A stretch of 26,922 bases of DNA from Spirochaetaceae bacterium (GTDB lineage Bacteria > Spirochaetota > Spirochaetia > UBA9216). Positions 1 to 8,855 of the stretch are shown one piece after another. Below the pieces are notes generated by a model. That model saw only the letters and a program-made list of their open reading frames with translations, made no database searches and was not told the DNA's origin. The stretch spans positions 1 through 26,922 of the forward strand of contig JAQQAK010000278.1 in assembly GCA_028527945.1 (NCBI GenBank). Reading direction: 5' to 3'. Position numbers and translations under genes: made by a program. Position 1 is the stretch's first letter. Each line of letters opens with the position of its first letter.

Positions 1-1
1 C

Positions 2-739
2 CCAATCAAAGAATTAAGTGATTCAGCAAGTGCCGCGGAAAAACTACAGGATGAATTGATTTATAATGAAAAAATGCAAACTAATTGGCTTCAGGATATA
101 ACACATGATTTGAAAGCTCCAATTGCAGCTTTAGGAATTCAGCTTGACGCATCACTGAATGGAGCCTTGAAGATCGATAATGAAAGATTGGAGAAATTAA
201 TAGAAGAAACAAGGCAACTTAATGAGATGGTGAACGAGCTGTCACTTTATACATCGATAAGGACAGGGGAGATAAAGATTACCAAAGAAAGAATTCTTCT
301 CCGTTCATTTTTGACTGAAATCTTAGATAGATTTAAATCTGTTGCTGATAAAAAGAATATAAAATTAGAATTAGGTTCTCAAAATCTTGATTCAGAAATA
401 CTATTTGACAAAAAGGGATTATATAGAATATTTAATAATCTTGTTATAAATGCGATAAATAATACTGCTGTCGGAGAAAACATTTATATTTATGTAAATA
501 AAAACGAGCATACATTGACTGTAAGCATAGAAAATCCGGGCTGTGTCTCTGAGGAAGAACTCCCATTATTATTTAACAGATTATTTAGAAGTAAGGACTC
601 CGGTTATGAAGGGCGAGGATTGGGCCTTGCCATTTCAAATGCTATCGCTGAAAATAATGACAGCAAAATTAGCGTCCATAATACTGATACGGGAACAGTC
701 GTTTTCAATTTGGCTATTGCGACATTGAATTCCCATTAA
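2..739 (+). CDS. Sensor histidine kinase, C-terminal part (5' end outside window)
   Basis: The frame is open from base 2, so the gene begins upstream of the window; the TTG at 56 is not taken as a start. The visible part starts with a short helix, probably the end of a HAMP or linker segment. A HisKA H-box follows (DITHDLKAPI, the His being the phospho-acceptor), then the N-box (IFNNLVINAINNT), an F-box-like LFNRLFRS and a G2 box (GRGLGLAISNAI). The G1 box is degenerate: IENPGC stands where D-x-G-x-G is usual, so the ATP-binding Asp position looks altered. A sensor domain, membrane segments and any partner regulator would lie outside the window. The gene ends with TAA and is followed by a small exported protein. 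Kinase identity is secure; its signal is unknown. Confidence 0.9.
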   Translation, partial: PIKELSDSASAAEKLQDELIYNEKMQTNWLQDITHDLKAPIAALGIQLDASLNGALKIDNERLEKLIEETRQLNEMVNELSLYTSIRTGEIKITKERILLRSFLTEILDRFKSVADKKNIKLELGSQNLDSEILFDKKGLYRIFNNLVINAINNTAVGENIYIYVNKNEHTLTVSIENPGCVSEEELPLLFNRLFRSKDSGYEGRGLGLAISNAIAENNDSKISVHNTDTGTVVFNLAIATLNSH

Positions 740-858
740 AGCAACACTAACTTGATATGTTTTCTACACTATAGTTTCATTTAGGACTGTTATCTTTTAC
801 ACACATAAACATGGTTCTTTTAGAAAAATATAGAAAGAACAATATAGGAGTAATAGAT

Positions 859-1245
859 ATGAAATCAAGAATATTTATTTGTGTTTTGGGAATGATGATA
901 ATTTTAATTGGCGCTCCAGTCTTTTCTTCAGAGACTGGAGACAGTGTAAATTTTGTGAAAGATAGTACTTGGGCAAAAGCTGAACAAGCTGTAAATGCAA
1001 AAATACATAAATTATTACCTGAAATTGACAACTATGGAGAAAATGTCAAGCTTAGCGTTGAAAAGACTGATAAGGATTATTATAACATTTATCATTGGAC
1101 AGTAACTTGCCTTGAAGATAATGAAGACTTGTCTACTTCTTCAGATAAGGCTGTTGGCTGTAAATATTTTGGTGATGTGGCTCTCGATACCGAAGGGCAA
1201 ATCCTTTCCATTGAGTACAAAGGCCGAAAAGAGTTTTCTGAATAG
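859..1245 (+). CDS. Small exported protein of unknown function
   Basis: About 128 residues. The ATG at 859 is chosen over an in-frame ATG at 811 because AGGAG lies eight bases upstream and because the protein then begins with a typical signal peptide: MKSR, a hydrophobic core to about residue 20, and a likely cleavage site near APVFSS. The mature part is charged. It ends with an LDTEGQILSIEYKG stretch resembling the last beta strands of small PepSY-like periplasmic domains, but this resemblance is weak and no family is assigned. Two cysteines (in VTCLED and VGCKYF) could form a disulfide. It lies 119 bases after the sensor kinase gene on the same strand, so it could be a target or accessory of that system; this is inference only. 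Confidence 0.7.
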   Translation: MKSRIFICVLGMMIILIGAPVFSSETGDSVNFVKDSTWAKAEQAVNAKIHKLLPEIDNYGENVKLSVEKTDKDYYNIYHWTVTCLEDNEDLSTSSDKAVGCKYFGDVALDTEGQILSIEYKGRKEFSE

Positions 1246-1264
1246 GTTATTGTTTATAAAGATT

Positions 1265-1927
1265 TTACCATATCCAGCCATTCTTGTTCGCAAGAATGGC
1301 TGCTTTCACTCTGTCAGCTACACCCAGCGCAACAAGAATATTTGATATATAGTTTTTTACAGTACCTTCTGAAAGATATACTTGTTCAGCAATTTCTTTA
1401 TTAGAGTCGCCTCTTGCAAGGCATTTTATAATTTCCTGTTCTTTTTGAGAGAAATTATTCCAGATAGTTTGATGTTCTTCTGAGTAGGAATTATTTTTTA
1501 CGGGATGATCAATTTTATTAATAAGTATTCCCATAATATTTTTGTCTATCTGGTATCTGTCATTCATTGCCATTTTTATAGCGTCTGATAGCTCTTCTAC
1601 CGGAATGTCTTTCATTAAATAACCAATTGCACCAGCTTTTAGCGATTTGACAATGTATTCTTCATCATTGAAGGTTGTAAGCATTATTATCTTTGCTTTA
1701 TCACCTTCATTTTTTAATTTTTGAGTTGCCGCAATTCCATCAAGAACCGGCATTCTTATATCCATCAAGACTACATCAGGTTTTTTTTCGTGGATTAGGT
1801 TTAGTCCCCTCTGGCCGTTTTCAGCGCTGCCAACAACTTCTATTCCTTCCTGAAGATCCAGTAATGAAGCTATTCCTTCTCTGATGAGATGTTGGTCATC
1901 TATAACTGCAACCTTTATTGTTTTCAT
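1265..1927 (-). CDS. NarL/FixJ-family response regulator
   Basis: 220 residues. The N-terminal receiver domain has the acidic pair D10/D11, phospho-acceptor D56 (in VVLMDIRMP), T84/T85 and K106. A LuxR-type helix-turn-helix near the C terminus (FSQKEQEIIKCLARGDSNKEIA, then LSEGTVKNYISNIL) should bind DNA. The start ATG overlaps the stop of the upstream kinase gene (ATGA), with GGAGGAGAG directly before it, so kinase and regulator are translationally coupled. Divergence from the efflux operon suggests control of the pump, and a 14-bp dyad in the divergent interval is a possible target. The last codons lie in a perfect 12-bp inverted repeat. Family assignment is firm; target and signal are inferred. 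Confidence 0.95.
   Translation of the reverse strand: MKTIKVAVIDDQHLIREGIASLLDLQEGIEVVGSAENGQRGLNLIHEKKPDVVLMDIRMPVLDGIAATQKLKNEGDKAKIIMLTTFNDEEYIVKSLKAGAIGYLMKDIPVEELSDAIKMAMNDRYQIDKNIMGILINKIDHPVKNNSYSEEHQTIWNNFSQKEQEIIKCLARGDSNKEIAEQVYLSEGTVKNYISNILVALGVADRVKAAILANKNGWIW
1275..1302. terminator. Perfect 12-bp hairpin inside the 3' end of the response regulator gene
   Basis: CAGCCATTCTTG and its exact reverse complement flank a four-base loop (TTCG on the plus strand). It sits between the convergent 859-1245 gene and the response regulator, overlapping the last codons of the latter. There is no U-tract on either strand, so a role in termination or mRNA 3'-end protection is tentative. Confidence 0.4.
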
Positions 1928-3210
1928 CTCTCCTCCATTATTTCAAGGGGGTTTTTAGGGACATATGCTGTAAGTTTTGTTCCTTTGCCTGGAGTTGAAT
2001 TTACAGTCAGGCTCCCTCTTACAAGTTCAATGCGGCGAAACAATCCATTAAGACCGTAATGATCACTTTCATCTTCTGTAAGCATTTCTGGTGTGAAATT
2101 AAAACCTTTTCCATCATCCATTAATACAAATTTTGCATCATTCTTTTTAAAGTCTATATCCAAATAGACATGCTTGGCTGAAGCATGTTTTAAGATATTG
2201 GTAATTCCTTCTTGAACAAAACGATAAAGGCTTAAAAGAACTGAATAATTAAAATCTTCTTCATTTCCTGTGATTTTATAGCTTACTTCAATTTCATTTT
2301 CTTCAAGACTTTTAATAAATTGTATTAAACTTGTTCTGATGTTTCCGGAAAGCTCTTGTCCGTTAAGGTTCTTCAGAGATATGCGAACATCACGTATCGC
2401 GTCATCTGCTGAGCCTTTTGCGGCTTTAATTGCTTTTATGGTTTCTTTTTCATCTATATTTATGTATGCTTCAGCCTTTGCTAGCATTATTTTTATTGCG
2501 GTTAGAGAGTGTCCAAGACTGTCGTGTATGTCTCTTGCAATTCTTGTTCTTTCTTCAAGAGCAACTGTATGAGCAACTCTTTCCGCGTAATTTCTTGATC
2601 TTGCTTCTGATGTTACAAGTTTGTCCATTAAAGTTTTATTTTCATCCATGTGTTTTTTTTCCTTGTCTAAAAGCCATGCAAGCGCGTATAGCAGTACATA
2701 AGTAAAAAGTCTGTACATCAGAAAGCTTAGAAAGGTAATATCACTTATAAGGTCTTCCAAAGGTTTTATATCTGAAAAAATTGCCACAAGACTTATCAAT
2801 ACAAGAAATATTATGCTGGTTTTTCTTGAAAAGGCATAATAGGCATAAAAAGGAAGAATGCTTAGAAGAAATGTCATTTGATGAATTACAAACTTTGAAA
2901 TTTTATCAAGCGAACCATAATCAATATAATTGAATAATACAAAAAAAATAGGAGAAATAACTACTATTGTTCTTATTAGAAAAAATATTCTTGGAATAAA
3001 TAAGGTCTCATATCTATAAGAAAACTTAAAAAATTCTATAAATTCCAATCCCATTATCAAGAAGAAGACTGTAGAATACAACGAATAGTATATTATCATG
3101 GTCCTTGCGTTTTCTCTTATAAAATGAGGAACCATAATCCCTGGTAACAGGAAGATTATAAACATAGAGATCGATATTAAACGTATACTGTCGTTTGCGT
3201 TTCTGTTCAT
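1924..3210 (-). CDS. Membrane sensor histidine kinase, DesK/NarL type (HisKA_3)
   Basis: 428 residues. The first 180 or so are hydrophobic with about six membrane segments (roughly 11-32, 40-58, 74-95, 110-128, 133-147, 160-182) and no large extracytoplasmic domain, as in DesK/LiaS-like kinases that sense membrane state. A helical linker leads to the HisKA_3 H-box, RIARDIHDSLGHSLTAI, with H229 as phospho-acceptor. The C-terminal ATPase domain has DDGKGFNF (G1) and YGLNGLFRRIELVRG. It overlaps the response regulator gene by four bases. No Shine-Dalgarno sequence precedes the ATG, and a TATAAT lies only ten bases upstream, hinting at a leaderless transcript. Membrane stress or pump substrates are plausible inputs given the divergent efflux operon, but this is inferred. 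Confidence 0.93.
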   Translation of the reverse strand: MNRNANDSIRLISISMFIIFLLPGIMVPHFIRENARTMIIYYSLYSTVFFLIMGLEFIEFFKFSYRYETLFIPRIFFLIRTIVVISPIFFVLFNYIDYGSLDKISKFVIHQMTFLLSILPFYAYYAFSRKTSIIFLVLISLVAIFSDIKPLEDLISDITFLSFLMYRLFTYVLLYALAWLLDKEKKHMDENKTLMDKLVTSEARSRNYAERVAHTVALEERTRIARDIHDSLGHSLTAIKIMLAKAEAYINIDEKETIKAIKAAKGSADDAIRDVRISLKNLNGQELSGNIRTSLIQFIKSLEENEIEVSYKITGNEEDFNYSVLLSLYRFVQEGITNILKHASAKHVYLDIDFKKNDAKFVLMDDGKGFNFTPEMLTEDESDHYGLNGLFRRIELVRGSLTVNSTPGKGTKLTAYVPKNPLEIMEER

Positions 3211-3219
3211 GATTTATTC

Positions 3220-3225
3220 ATTATA
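3220..3225 (-). promoter_or_regulatory. Consensus -10 box of the kinase-regulator operon
   Basis: The minus strand reads TATAAT here, ending ten bases before the kinase ATG. The predicted transcription start is about three bases before the ATG. No good -35 hexamer is seen at 17 bases; the 10-bp palindrome AGTATATACT (3243-3252) occupies that area and could be a regulator site. Confidence 0.45.
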
Positions 3226-3269
3226 ATAGTGTAATATTCACAAGTATATACTCATAATAATCTAATAAC

Positions 3270-3283
3270 ATGACTTTCGTCAT
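3270..3283. promoter_or_regulatory. Dyad ATGAC-N4-GTCAT, possible response-regulator site
   Basis: ATGACTTTCGTCAT is a 5-4-5 inverted repeat in the interval between the divergent kinase and tolC-like genes. NarL-family regulators bind short dyads of this general type. It lies about 100 bases before the tolC-like start and 60 before the kinase start. Assignment to the neighbouring regulator rests on position and symmetry only. Confidence 0.35.
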
Positions 3284-3384
3284 ATTTTTTTATGCGTAAT
3301 AGGTTGTAAATACTTCCTCTAGGCACTTCATTTTATTTAAAAATTTTATCATTATCTTATTATATCCTATAAAAGGAGTTTTTT

Positions 3385-4713
3385 GTGAAAAAGCTTTTAT
3401 CAGGCCTTGTGCTAATATCAGCAATTGTGGGTACGGGATGGGCCTCTCCCATTGTTCTTACCAAAGAGAAATGTATTGAGTTAGCAATAGAAAATAATGT
3501 AGATCTTCAGGTTGCGGCAATTGATCTTGCAGCGGCCGAACGGGAAAAAGGCAGTTCCTGGAATAATTTTTTACCGGAAATTACAGCGACTGCTGGAATG
3601 GATGGTGATACAGCTCTTCTTGATTCTGATTCTGATATGGATTGGGCTTTGAAAGCGGGAATAGGTGTTGAGCTTCCTCTCACAGCTGGTCTTGCGTATA
3701 CAGTAAAAGCTCTTAATCTTGATTATGAAAATGAGCAAATAAATTATGAAACAGATAGATTGGAGCTCATAAATAATGTTGAGAATAATTTTAATTCATT
3801 AATAGCAACCAAAGCTGGAATAGATATAGCTAAAGCAAACCTGGATCTTGCGGAGAGAAGGTATCAGCAAACTCTTAATTTGTATAATAATGGTCTTGAA
3901 ACTGAGTTATCAACTTTGTCTGCAAAAGTTTCAGCTGCAAAGTTAAAGCCAACATATTTGAAGGCTTTAGAATCATATAATTCAGCGCTGCGTAGTTTCT
4001 TATTACTTATAGGTTTGGAACCGGATGCTGAAGTTGAAATTGAAGGAAGTCTGGATTTTTCTAAATCTGATTTTGATAGTGAGGCTTTAATAGACAAATT
4101 TCTTATGAATAGAATGGATATCAAGTCAGCATTAATGAATATTGAAATTCTGGAAAATAGCCGAAAAAAGACTGCTTCTAATAGTTTGGCTCCAAGCTTG
4201 GGATTATCGACTTCATGGTATGCCGGAGTGAACGATGCTTTTGGAGATGCTTCTTTTAGTGACAAGCTTTCTGATTCATTAAGCCTGGGACTATCTCTTA
4301 GCATTCCTTTAGATGACTACATTCCTGGTTCATCAACAAATAATACAATAAAGGGAATTGATGATCAGATAGAGTCCGCTAAAATGTCACTAGAAGATAC
4401 AATAAAAGACGCAAAGCTTGAGATAATTAATATAGTAGAACAGTTGAAAACTTTAGCTTCAACTCTAGAAATGTCTGAGCTTAATGTAGAATTAGCAAAG
4501 TTAACATATGATAAAAGTGAGGAAAGTTATGAGCAGGGAGGGACTGAGCGTCTCGATGTAGAAGATGCTCAGCAGGATTATATTAGTGCCAAGCAAGAAT
4601 GCCTTGAGAGCCAATATGATTATCTTTCAGAACTTATAGATCTCAGGTACGCGCTTGGTCTTGAGAGTCTTGACACCATTAAAAACGAGACAGACAGGAG
4701 TGTTTCACAGTGA
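3385..4713 (+). CDS. TolC-family outer membrane efflux protein
   Basis: 442 residues. The GTG start is preceded by AAAGGAG at good spacing. A signal peptide (MKKLLSGLVLISAIVGTGWAS) gives export. The rest has the duplicated TolC layout: helical halves with EKCIELAIENN at the N terminus, NNVENNFNSLIATKAGIDIAKANLDLAERRY-type coiled coil, two beta-strand stretches (for example SLGLSTSWYAGVNDAF and LSLGLSLSIPL), and a C-terminal coiled coil with DVEDAQQDY and YDYLSELIDLRYALGL. It forms the trimeric outer-membrane duct of a tripartite pump (BesC role in Borrelia). Its stop overlaps the adaptor start by four bases (GTGA), which fixes it in the operon. Family is secure; cargo is unknown. Confidence 0.93.
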   Translation: MKKLLSGLVLISAIVGTGWASPIVLTKEKCIELAIENNVDLQVAAIDLAAAEREKGSSWNNFLPEITATAGMDGDTALLDSDSDMDWALKAGIGVELPLTAGLAYTVKALNLDYENEQINYETDRLELINNVENNFNSLIATKAGIDIAKANLDLAERRYQQTLNLYNNGLETELSTLSAKVSAAKLKPTYLKALESYNSALRSFLLLIGLEPDAEVEIEGSLDFSKSDFDSEALIDKFLMNRMDIKSALMNIEILENSRKKTASNSLAPSLGLSTSWYAGVNDAFGDASFSDKLSDSLSLGLSLSIPLDDYIPGSSTNNTIKGIDDQIESAKMSLEDTIKDAKLEIINIVEQLKTLASTLEMSELNVELAKLTYDKSEESYEQGGTERLDVEDAQQDYISAKQECLESQYDYLSELIDLRYALGLESLDTIKNETDRSVSQ

Positions 4714-5684
4714 GTAAAGAAAAGAAAAGCAAAGGCGATAGAATAGTACAAATCATTTTGTTAATCCTTATCGCAGCAGGAATAGCCAGTTTTCCTATCC
4801 TTATGGGAAAAAGTAGTAGCGCAGGCGGCGGAATGGGCCCCGGTGGTCCAGGCGGTGCTGGTATGATGCCAGGTGCTGACTCTACCCAGTCTGAAGAAGA
4901 TAGTTCTGTTGCTGTAGAAGTTCAGCCTGTAGAAAGAGGTACAGTTCAAAAATATATTAAGGTTAATGGTGATGTTGCTTCCTCTTCTTCTGTAGACATT
5001 TTCCCAGATATAGATGGAAAACTTGTCTCTATTAATGTAGGGCTTGGCGATTATGTTAGAAAGGGAAGTGTTCTTGCCTATGTAGATCCTTCTCAGCCCG
5101 GAAAGGTTTACAGTAAAAGCGCTGTTAGAGCTACTGTCAGCGGAACAATAACTGAGATCAATTTTGATGAAGGAGAGACTGTTAGTACAAGTTCAGAGAT
5201 CGCTACTATTGGAGATCTGGATTCTCTACAGATAGAAACCTTTATCCCTGAAAGATATGTTCAATATGTGAAAATGGGGCTTGTTGCTGAGGTTTCTTTT
5301 GATGCTTATCCAGATGTGTTTTTTGAAGCTCAGGTAAGCGAAATTAGTCCTGTTCTTGATACGGATTCACGTTCTCAGGAGATTTCTTTATCACTTTTGG
5401 GAAATGATAAACGTATAAAGGTTGGAATGTTTGCTTCAATGAAGCTGATAATTAAGGAATCTATTGATGTTATAGTGGTTTCAGGTAATGCTCTTTCAAC
5501 ACACTACGATGATGATGTTGTTTATGTTGTAAAAGATGGAAAGGCTGAACGTAGAACCGTTACTCTCGGATTAAGCTCTTCAGAAGAGGTTGAAATTATA
5601 AATGGACTTTCTGAAGGTGATGTTGTTATTACAAGAGGTCTGTCTAATGTATCTGATGGAACAGATGTCCGGGTTGTGGAATAG
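4710..5684 (+). CDS. RND periplasmic adaptor (membrane fusion protein), BesA-like, without hairpin
   Basis: 324 residues, short for the family. One N-terminal membrane anchor (about 11-32) is followed by a Gly/Met/Pro-rich linker (about 37-55) and an acidic stretch. A split lipoyl domain follows: first half DIDGKLVSINVGLGDYVRKGSVLAYV, second half SGTITEINFDEGETV. They are joined by only about 20 residues, so the usual alpha-helical hairpin is absent. A beta-barrel domain (LQIETFIPERYVQYV onward) and a membrane-proximal domain (VYVVKDGKAERRTVTLG, EIINGLSEGDVVITRGL) complete it. Borrelia BesA is known to lack the hairpin in the same way. It should link the inner-membrane pump to the TolC-like duct. 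Translation is coupled to both neighbours. Confidence 0.92.
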   Translation: MSKEKKSKGDRIVQIILLILIAAGIASFPILMGKSSSAGGGMGPGGPGGAGMMPGADSTQSEEDSSVAVEVQPVERGTVQKYIKVNGDVASSSSVDIFPDIDGKLVSINVGLGDYVRKGSVLAYVDPSQPGKVYSKSAVRATVSGTITEINFDEGETVSTSSEIATIGDLDSLQIETFIPERYVQYVKMGLVAEVSFDAYPDVFFEAQVSEISPVLDTDSRSQEISLSLLGNDKRIKVGMFASMKLIIKESIDVIVVSGNALSTHYDDDVVYVVKDGKAERRTVTLGLSSSEEVEIINGLSEGDVVITRGLSNVSDGTDVRVVE

Positions 5685-5693
5685 GGGGCTTAT

Positions 5694-8600
5694 GTGAATC
5701 TTTCAGAAGTATCGGTTAACAGGCCGGTAACCGTAGCAATAATTACTGTATTGCTACTAGGCGTTGCAGCATTTATGATCCCCAATTTGGCAGTAGAATT
5801 GACTCCTGATGTCGATCCTCCTGTAGCATTGGTTTATACAGAACTTGATGGGGCAAGTCCTCAAGAGATGGAACAGTCAGTTACTGAGTTACTTGAAAAA
5901 CAGCTCTCAAATGTAAGTGGGCTTGATGAGCTTACATCTACTTCAAGTGAAGAAACCAGTATGGTTATCCTTGAATTTGACTGGGATATTGATATGGATG
6001 AGGCTACTACTGACATTAGAGACTCTCTGGATCAGATAAAGAACAGTCTTCCTGATGACGCGACAACTCCTATTATTATGAAGTTTGATAGAAACAGCGA
6101 ACCTATCATGACGCTTATTATGAGAGGAGATGAATCTGCTGATACTTTAAAGCGACTTGCAGAGGATGTTGTTCAACCAAGACTTGAAAGAGTTGCAGGT
6201 GTTGCATCTGCGGATGTTACTGGAGGTGAAACCAGGGCAGTAAGAGTTGATCTTTCTAAAGAAAGACTTGAAGCTTATGGTATCACTGCCAGTACAGTTA
6301 CTACAGCCCTGTCAGCAAGGAACTTACAGATTTCAGGTGGTTCAATAGATACAGATGGAATGGAGTATGACCTTAGAATCGACGAAAGGTATGGTTCTGT
6401 CGAAGAAATAGCCAGGACAGTAGTAGATACAGTAGAAACAAGCAGTACGATAACTTCAGTTAATCGTTCAAATGTTGTAAGACTTGAAGATGTTGCTGAT
6501 GTTTATGAAGGCATAGAGGACAAGGATAGTATCTACTATATAGATGGAAAGCAAGCTATTTCAATTTCTGTATCAAGAGAAAGTGACAGTAATTCTGTCA
6601 GTATAGCAAAAGAAGTAAAAGAAGAAATTAAAGCGATAAATGATGAACTTCCAAAGGGTGTCACAGTTGAGCTTTACTATGATGATACTGAATATATCAG
6701 TTCTGTTATGAGTCAGGTTTATAACTCGGCTTGGCAGGGAATTGTTCTTGCAATGCTTGTTCTTTTTCTCTTTCTCAGAAATATTCGTAGTACTATAATT
6801 ATTGGTATTTCAATACCTGTTTCTATTGTTATTACGCTGATGGCAATGTACTTCTTTGGTATAACGCTAAATATGATGTCATTAACAGGATTGATTCTTG
6901 GTCTTGGAATGATTGTCGATAACTCGATTGTTATTCTTGAGAATATATATCAATACCGAGAGAGAGGGGCAAAGCTTAGGCCTGCAGCTATTCTTGGCTC
7001 GCATGAAATGTTTACATCTATTGTTGCTTCAACATTAACAACTCTTGGAGTATTTGTTCCAATGATCATCTGGAAAGACGGCCTTGAAATGATAGGTCAG
7101 ATGTTCAGCGATATGATTTTTACAGTTGTAATATCTCTTATCGTATCATTTTTGACAGCAATACTTCTTGTTCCTGCTTTGTGTAGTCGCTTGATAAAGA
7201 TATATACCCATGTTCAGCGACCAATAAAGAATAGAGTTATTAAATCAATGTATAACTTTGGTGAGCGGATTCTTACAGGTCTTGAGAACTTATATAAAAA
7301 GGTTTTAACTTTCTCGCTTGCTAACAGACTTCTTGTTATTACACTTGTTGTTGTAATTTTTATAATGTCTGCACTAAAAATAACTTCTATGGGACTTAGT
7401 ATGTTTCCATCAAGTGAGTCTGATGATCAGGTCTCTGTCGATTTTACACTTCCAGTTGGTACAACAATGGATTATACAGAAAAGATTATGTCTGCCTTTG
7501 TTGATGTCATAGAAGATGAGATTTCCGGTTATACGCATATAAGTATGAGTGTAGGTGGTGGAAACGCTATGAGTAGTTCAGGCGATAATGAAGGAACTGT
7601 AGAGATATCTCTTCCTGATGTCACAGAACAAACCACCTCAGCTGCTGACATAGAGAAGGTTCTCAGAAAGCACCTAAATGACTTTCCTGATACAGAAATA
7701 ACCATTGATTCTGGTATGACTTTTGGTTCTGATTCACCAATTGATGTTGTTGTATATTCGGACAATATTGATCTCGCGGAAGAGACTGCTGACGAAATTA
7801 AAGATCTTATCAAAGAGAATATACCTCAGGCAGTAGACCCTGTTACTGACCTTGATGAAGGGCAGCCTGAATATCAGATTGTTATTGATAAGGATAAGGC
7901 TGCGGCTTACGGATTAACTGTTTCAACAATCGGAAACGCTATTAATTATCTTGTTGATGGAACAACGCCAACTTCTTATTGGGATGATGCTGATGAACTT
8001 GATGTTATTGTTCAGCTCTCAGAGGATGAACGAACAGAATTACAGGATCTTGATTCAATGTTTATTGTAGCGAGTGATGGTACAAATGTTCCTCTTTCAA
8101 ATCTTGTAAGCTATGAAGAGGGCACTGGTCCTTTGAGTATTTCACGTGAGAATGAAACAAGAACTGTTCATGTCACCGCAGATCTTGAAGAAGGCTTTGC
8201 TTCTAACCAGATTCAACCTATGATTGAATCTCTATTAAATGAAAAACTCATCCTTCCTGATGGTGTAAGCTATGAATTTTCAGGAGACAGGCAGAGTATT
8301 GCAGAAATGGTTCCTACACTACTGACGGTTGCCATTGTCGCTCTGATGATGATTTTTGCAATAATGGCAAGTCAGTTTGAGTCTCTTGTTGACCCTTTTA
8401 TAATATTCTTTTCTATTCCATTGCTTCTTATCGGAGTTGTCGCGGTTTATGTAATTACCGGTTCTACTCTTAGTCTGTTTTCTATTATAGGAATGGTTGT
8501 TCTGGTTGGAATTGTTGTTAACAATGGTATTGTAATGGTTGATTATATGAATCTTTTAAGAAAGCGTGGATCTACTGTCTATGACTCCATTATTGAAGGT

Positions 8601-8855
8601 GCTAAAAGCCGTCTTAGACCAGTTCTTATGACAAGTTTGACTACTATTCTTGGAATGGTTCCAATGGCGTTTTTTCCGGGGGCAGGAGGAGATCTTATTA
8701 GTCCAATAGGTAAAACTATTGTTGGAGGGCTATCAGGAAGTACTCTTATAACCCTTGTAATTACACCGGTCGTTTATTCATTGGTTAATGGTCGAAAAGA
8801 TAAAAAGAAAAAAAATAACAACGAACGTCGTGTGATTGAGGAGCAAACAGCATGA
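5694..8855 (+). CDS. RND-family efflux pump (AcrB/HAE type)
   Basis: 1053 residues, full length for the family. The start is a GTG with AGGGGG upstream, nine bases after the adaptor stop. N-terminal NLSEVSVNRPVTVAII is typical. Two large periplasmic loops lie after TM1 and TM7. TM4 carries GLGMIVDNSIVILEN, where D409 matches one of the two AcrB relay aspartates and N410 replaces the other. TM10 has VGIVVNNGIVMVDY, with Asn at the position of AcrB Lys940. This relay pattern is common in the subfamily found in Gram-positives and spirochaetes. It should export lipophilic compounds or drugs by proton antiport. The C terminus is a lysine-rich tail. The stop overlaps the next gene by four bases. 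Confidence 0.95.
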   Translation: MNLSEVSVNRPVTVAIITVLLLGVAAFMIPNLAVELTPDVDPPVALVYTELDGASPQEMEQSVTELLEKQLSNVSGLDELTSTSSEETSMVILEFDWDIDMDEATTDIRDSLDQIKNSLPDDATTPIIMKFDRNSEPIMTLIMRGDESADTLKRLAEDVVQPRLERVAGVASADVTGGETRAVRVDLSKERLEAYGITASTVTTALSARNLQISGGSIDTDGMEYDLRIDERYGSVEEIARTVVDTVETSSTITSVNRSNVVRLEDVADVYEGIEDKDSIYYIDGKQAISISVSRESDSNSVSIAKEVKEEIKAINDELPKGVTVELYYDDTEYISSVMSQVYNSAWQGIVLAMLVLFLFLRNIRSTIIIGISIPVSIVITLMAMYFFGITLNMMSLTGLILGLGMIVDNSIVILENIYQYRERGAKLRPAAILGSHEMFTSIVASTLTTLGVFVPMIIWKDGLEMIGQMFSDMIFTVVISLIVSFLTAILLVPALCSRLIKIYTHVQRPIKNRVIKSMYNFGERILTGLENLYKKVLTFSLANRLLVITLVVVIFIMSALKITSMGLSMFPSSESDDQVSVDFTLPVGTTMDYTEKIMSAFVDVIEDEISGYTHISMSVGGGNAMSSSGDNEGTVEISLPDVTEQTTSAADIEKVLRKHLNDFPDTEITIDSGMTFGSDSPIDVVVYSDNIDLAEETADEIKDLIKENIPQAVDPVTDLDEGQPEYQIVIDKDKAAAYGLTVSTIGNAINYLVDGTTPTSYWDDADELDVIVQLSEDERTELQDLDSMFIVASDGTNVPLSNLVSYEEGTGPLSISRENETRTVHVTADLEEGFASNQIQPMIESLLNEKLILPDGVSYEFSGDRQSIAEMVPTLLTVAIVALMMIFAIMASQFESLVDPFIIFFSIPLLLIGVVAVYVITGSTLSLFSIIGMVVLVGIVVNNGIVMVDYMNLLRKRGSTVYDSIIEGAKSRLRPVLMTSLTTILGMVPMAFFPGAGGDLISPIGKTIVGGLSGSTLITLVITPVVYSLVNGRKDKKKKNNNERRVIEEQTA

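Noticed and set aside
811..858. Earlier ATG for the small exported protein
   Set aside because: The longer form places charged residues before the signal peptide and lacks a ribosome site; AGGAG precedes the ATG at 859.
777..1031. Minus-strand frame opposite the small exported protein
   Set aside because: It overlaps a well-supported gene on the other strand and has no ribosome site or family likeness.
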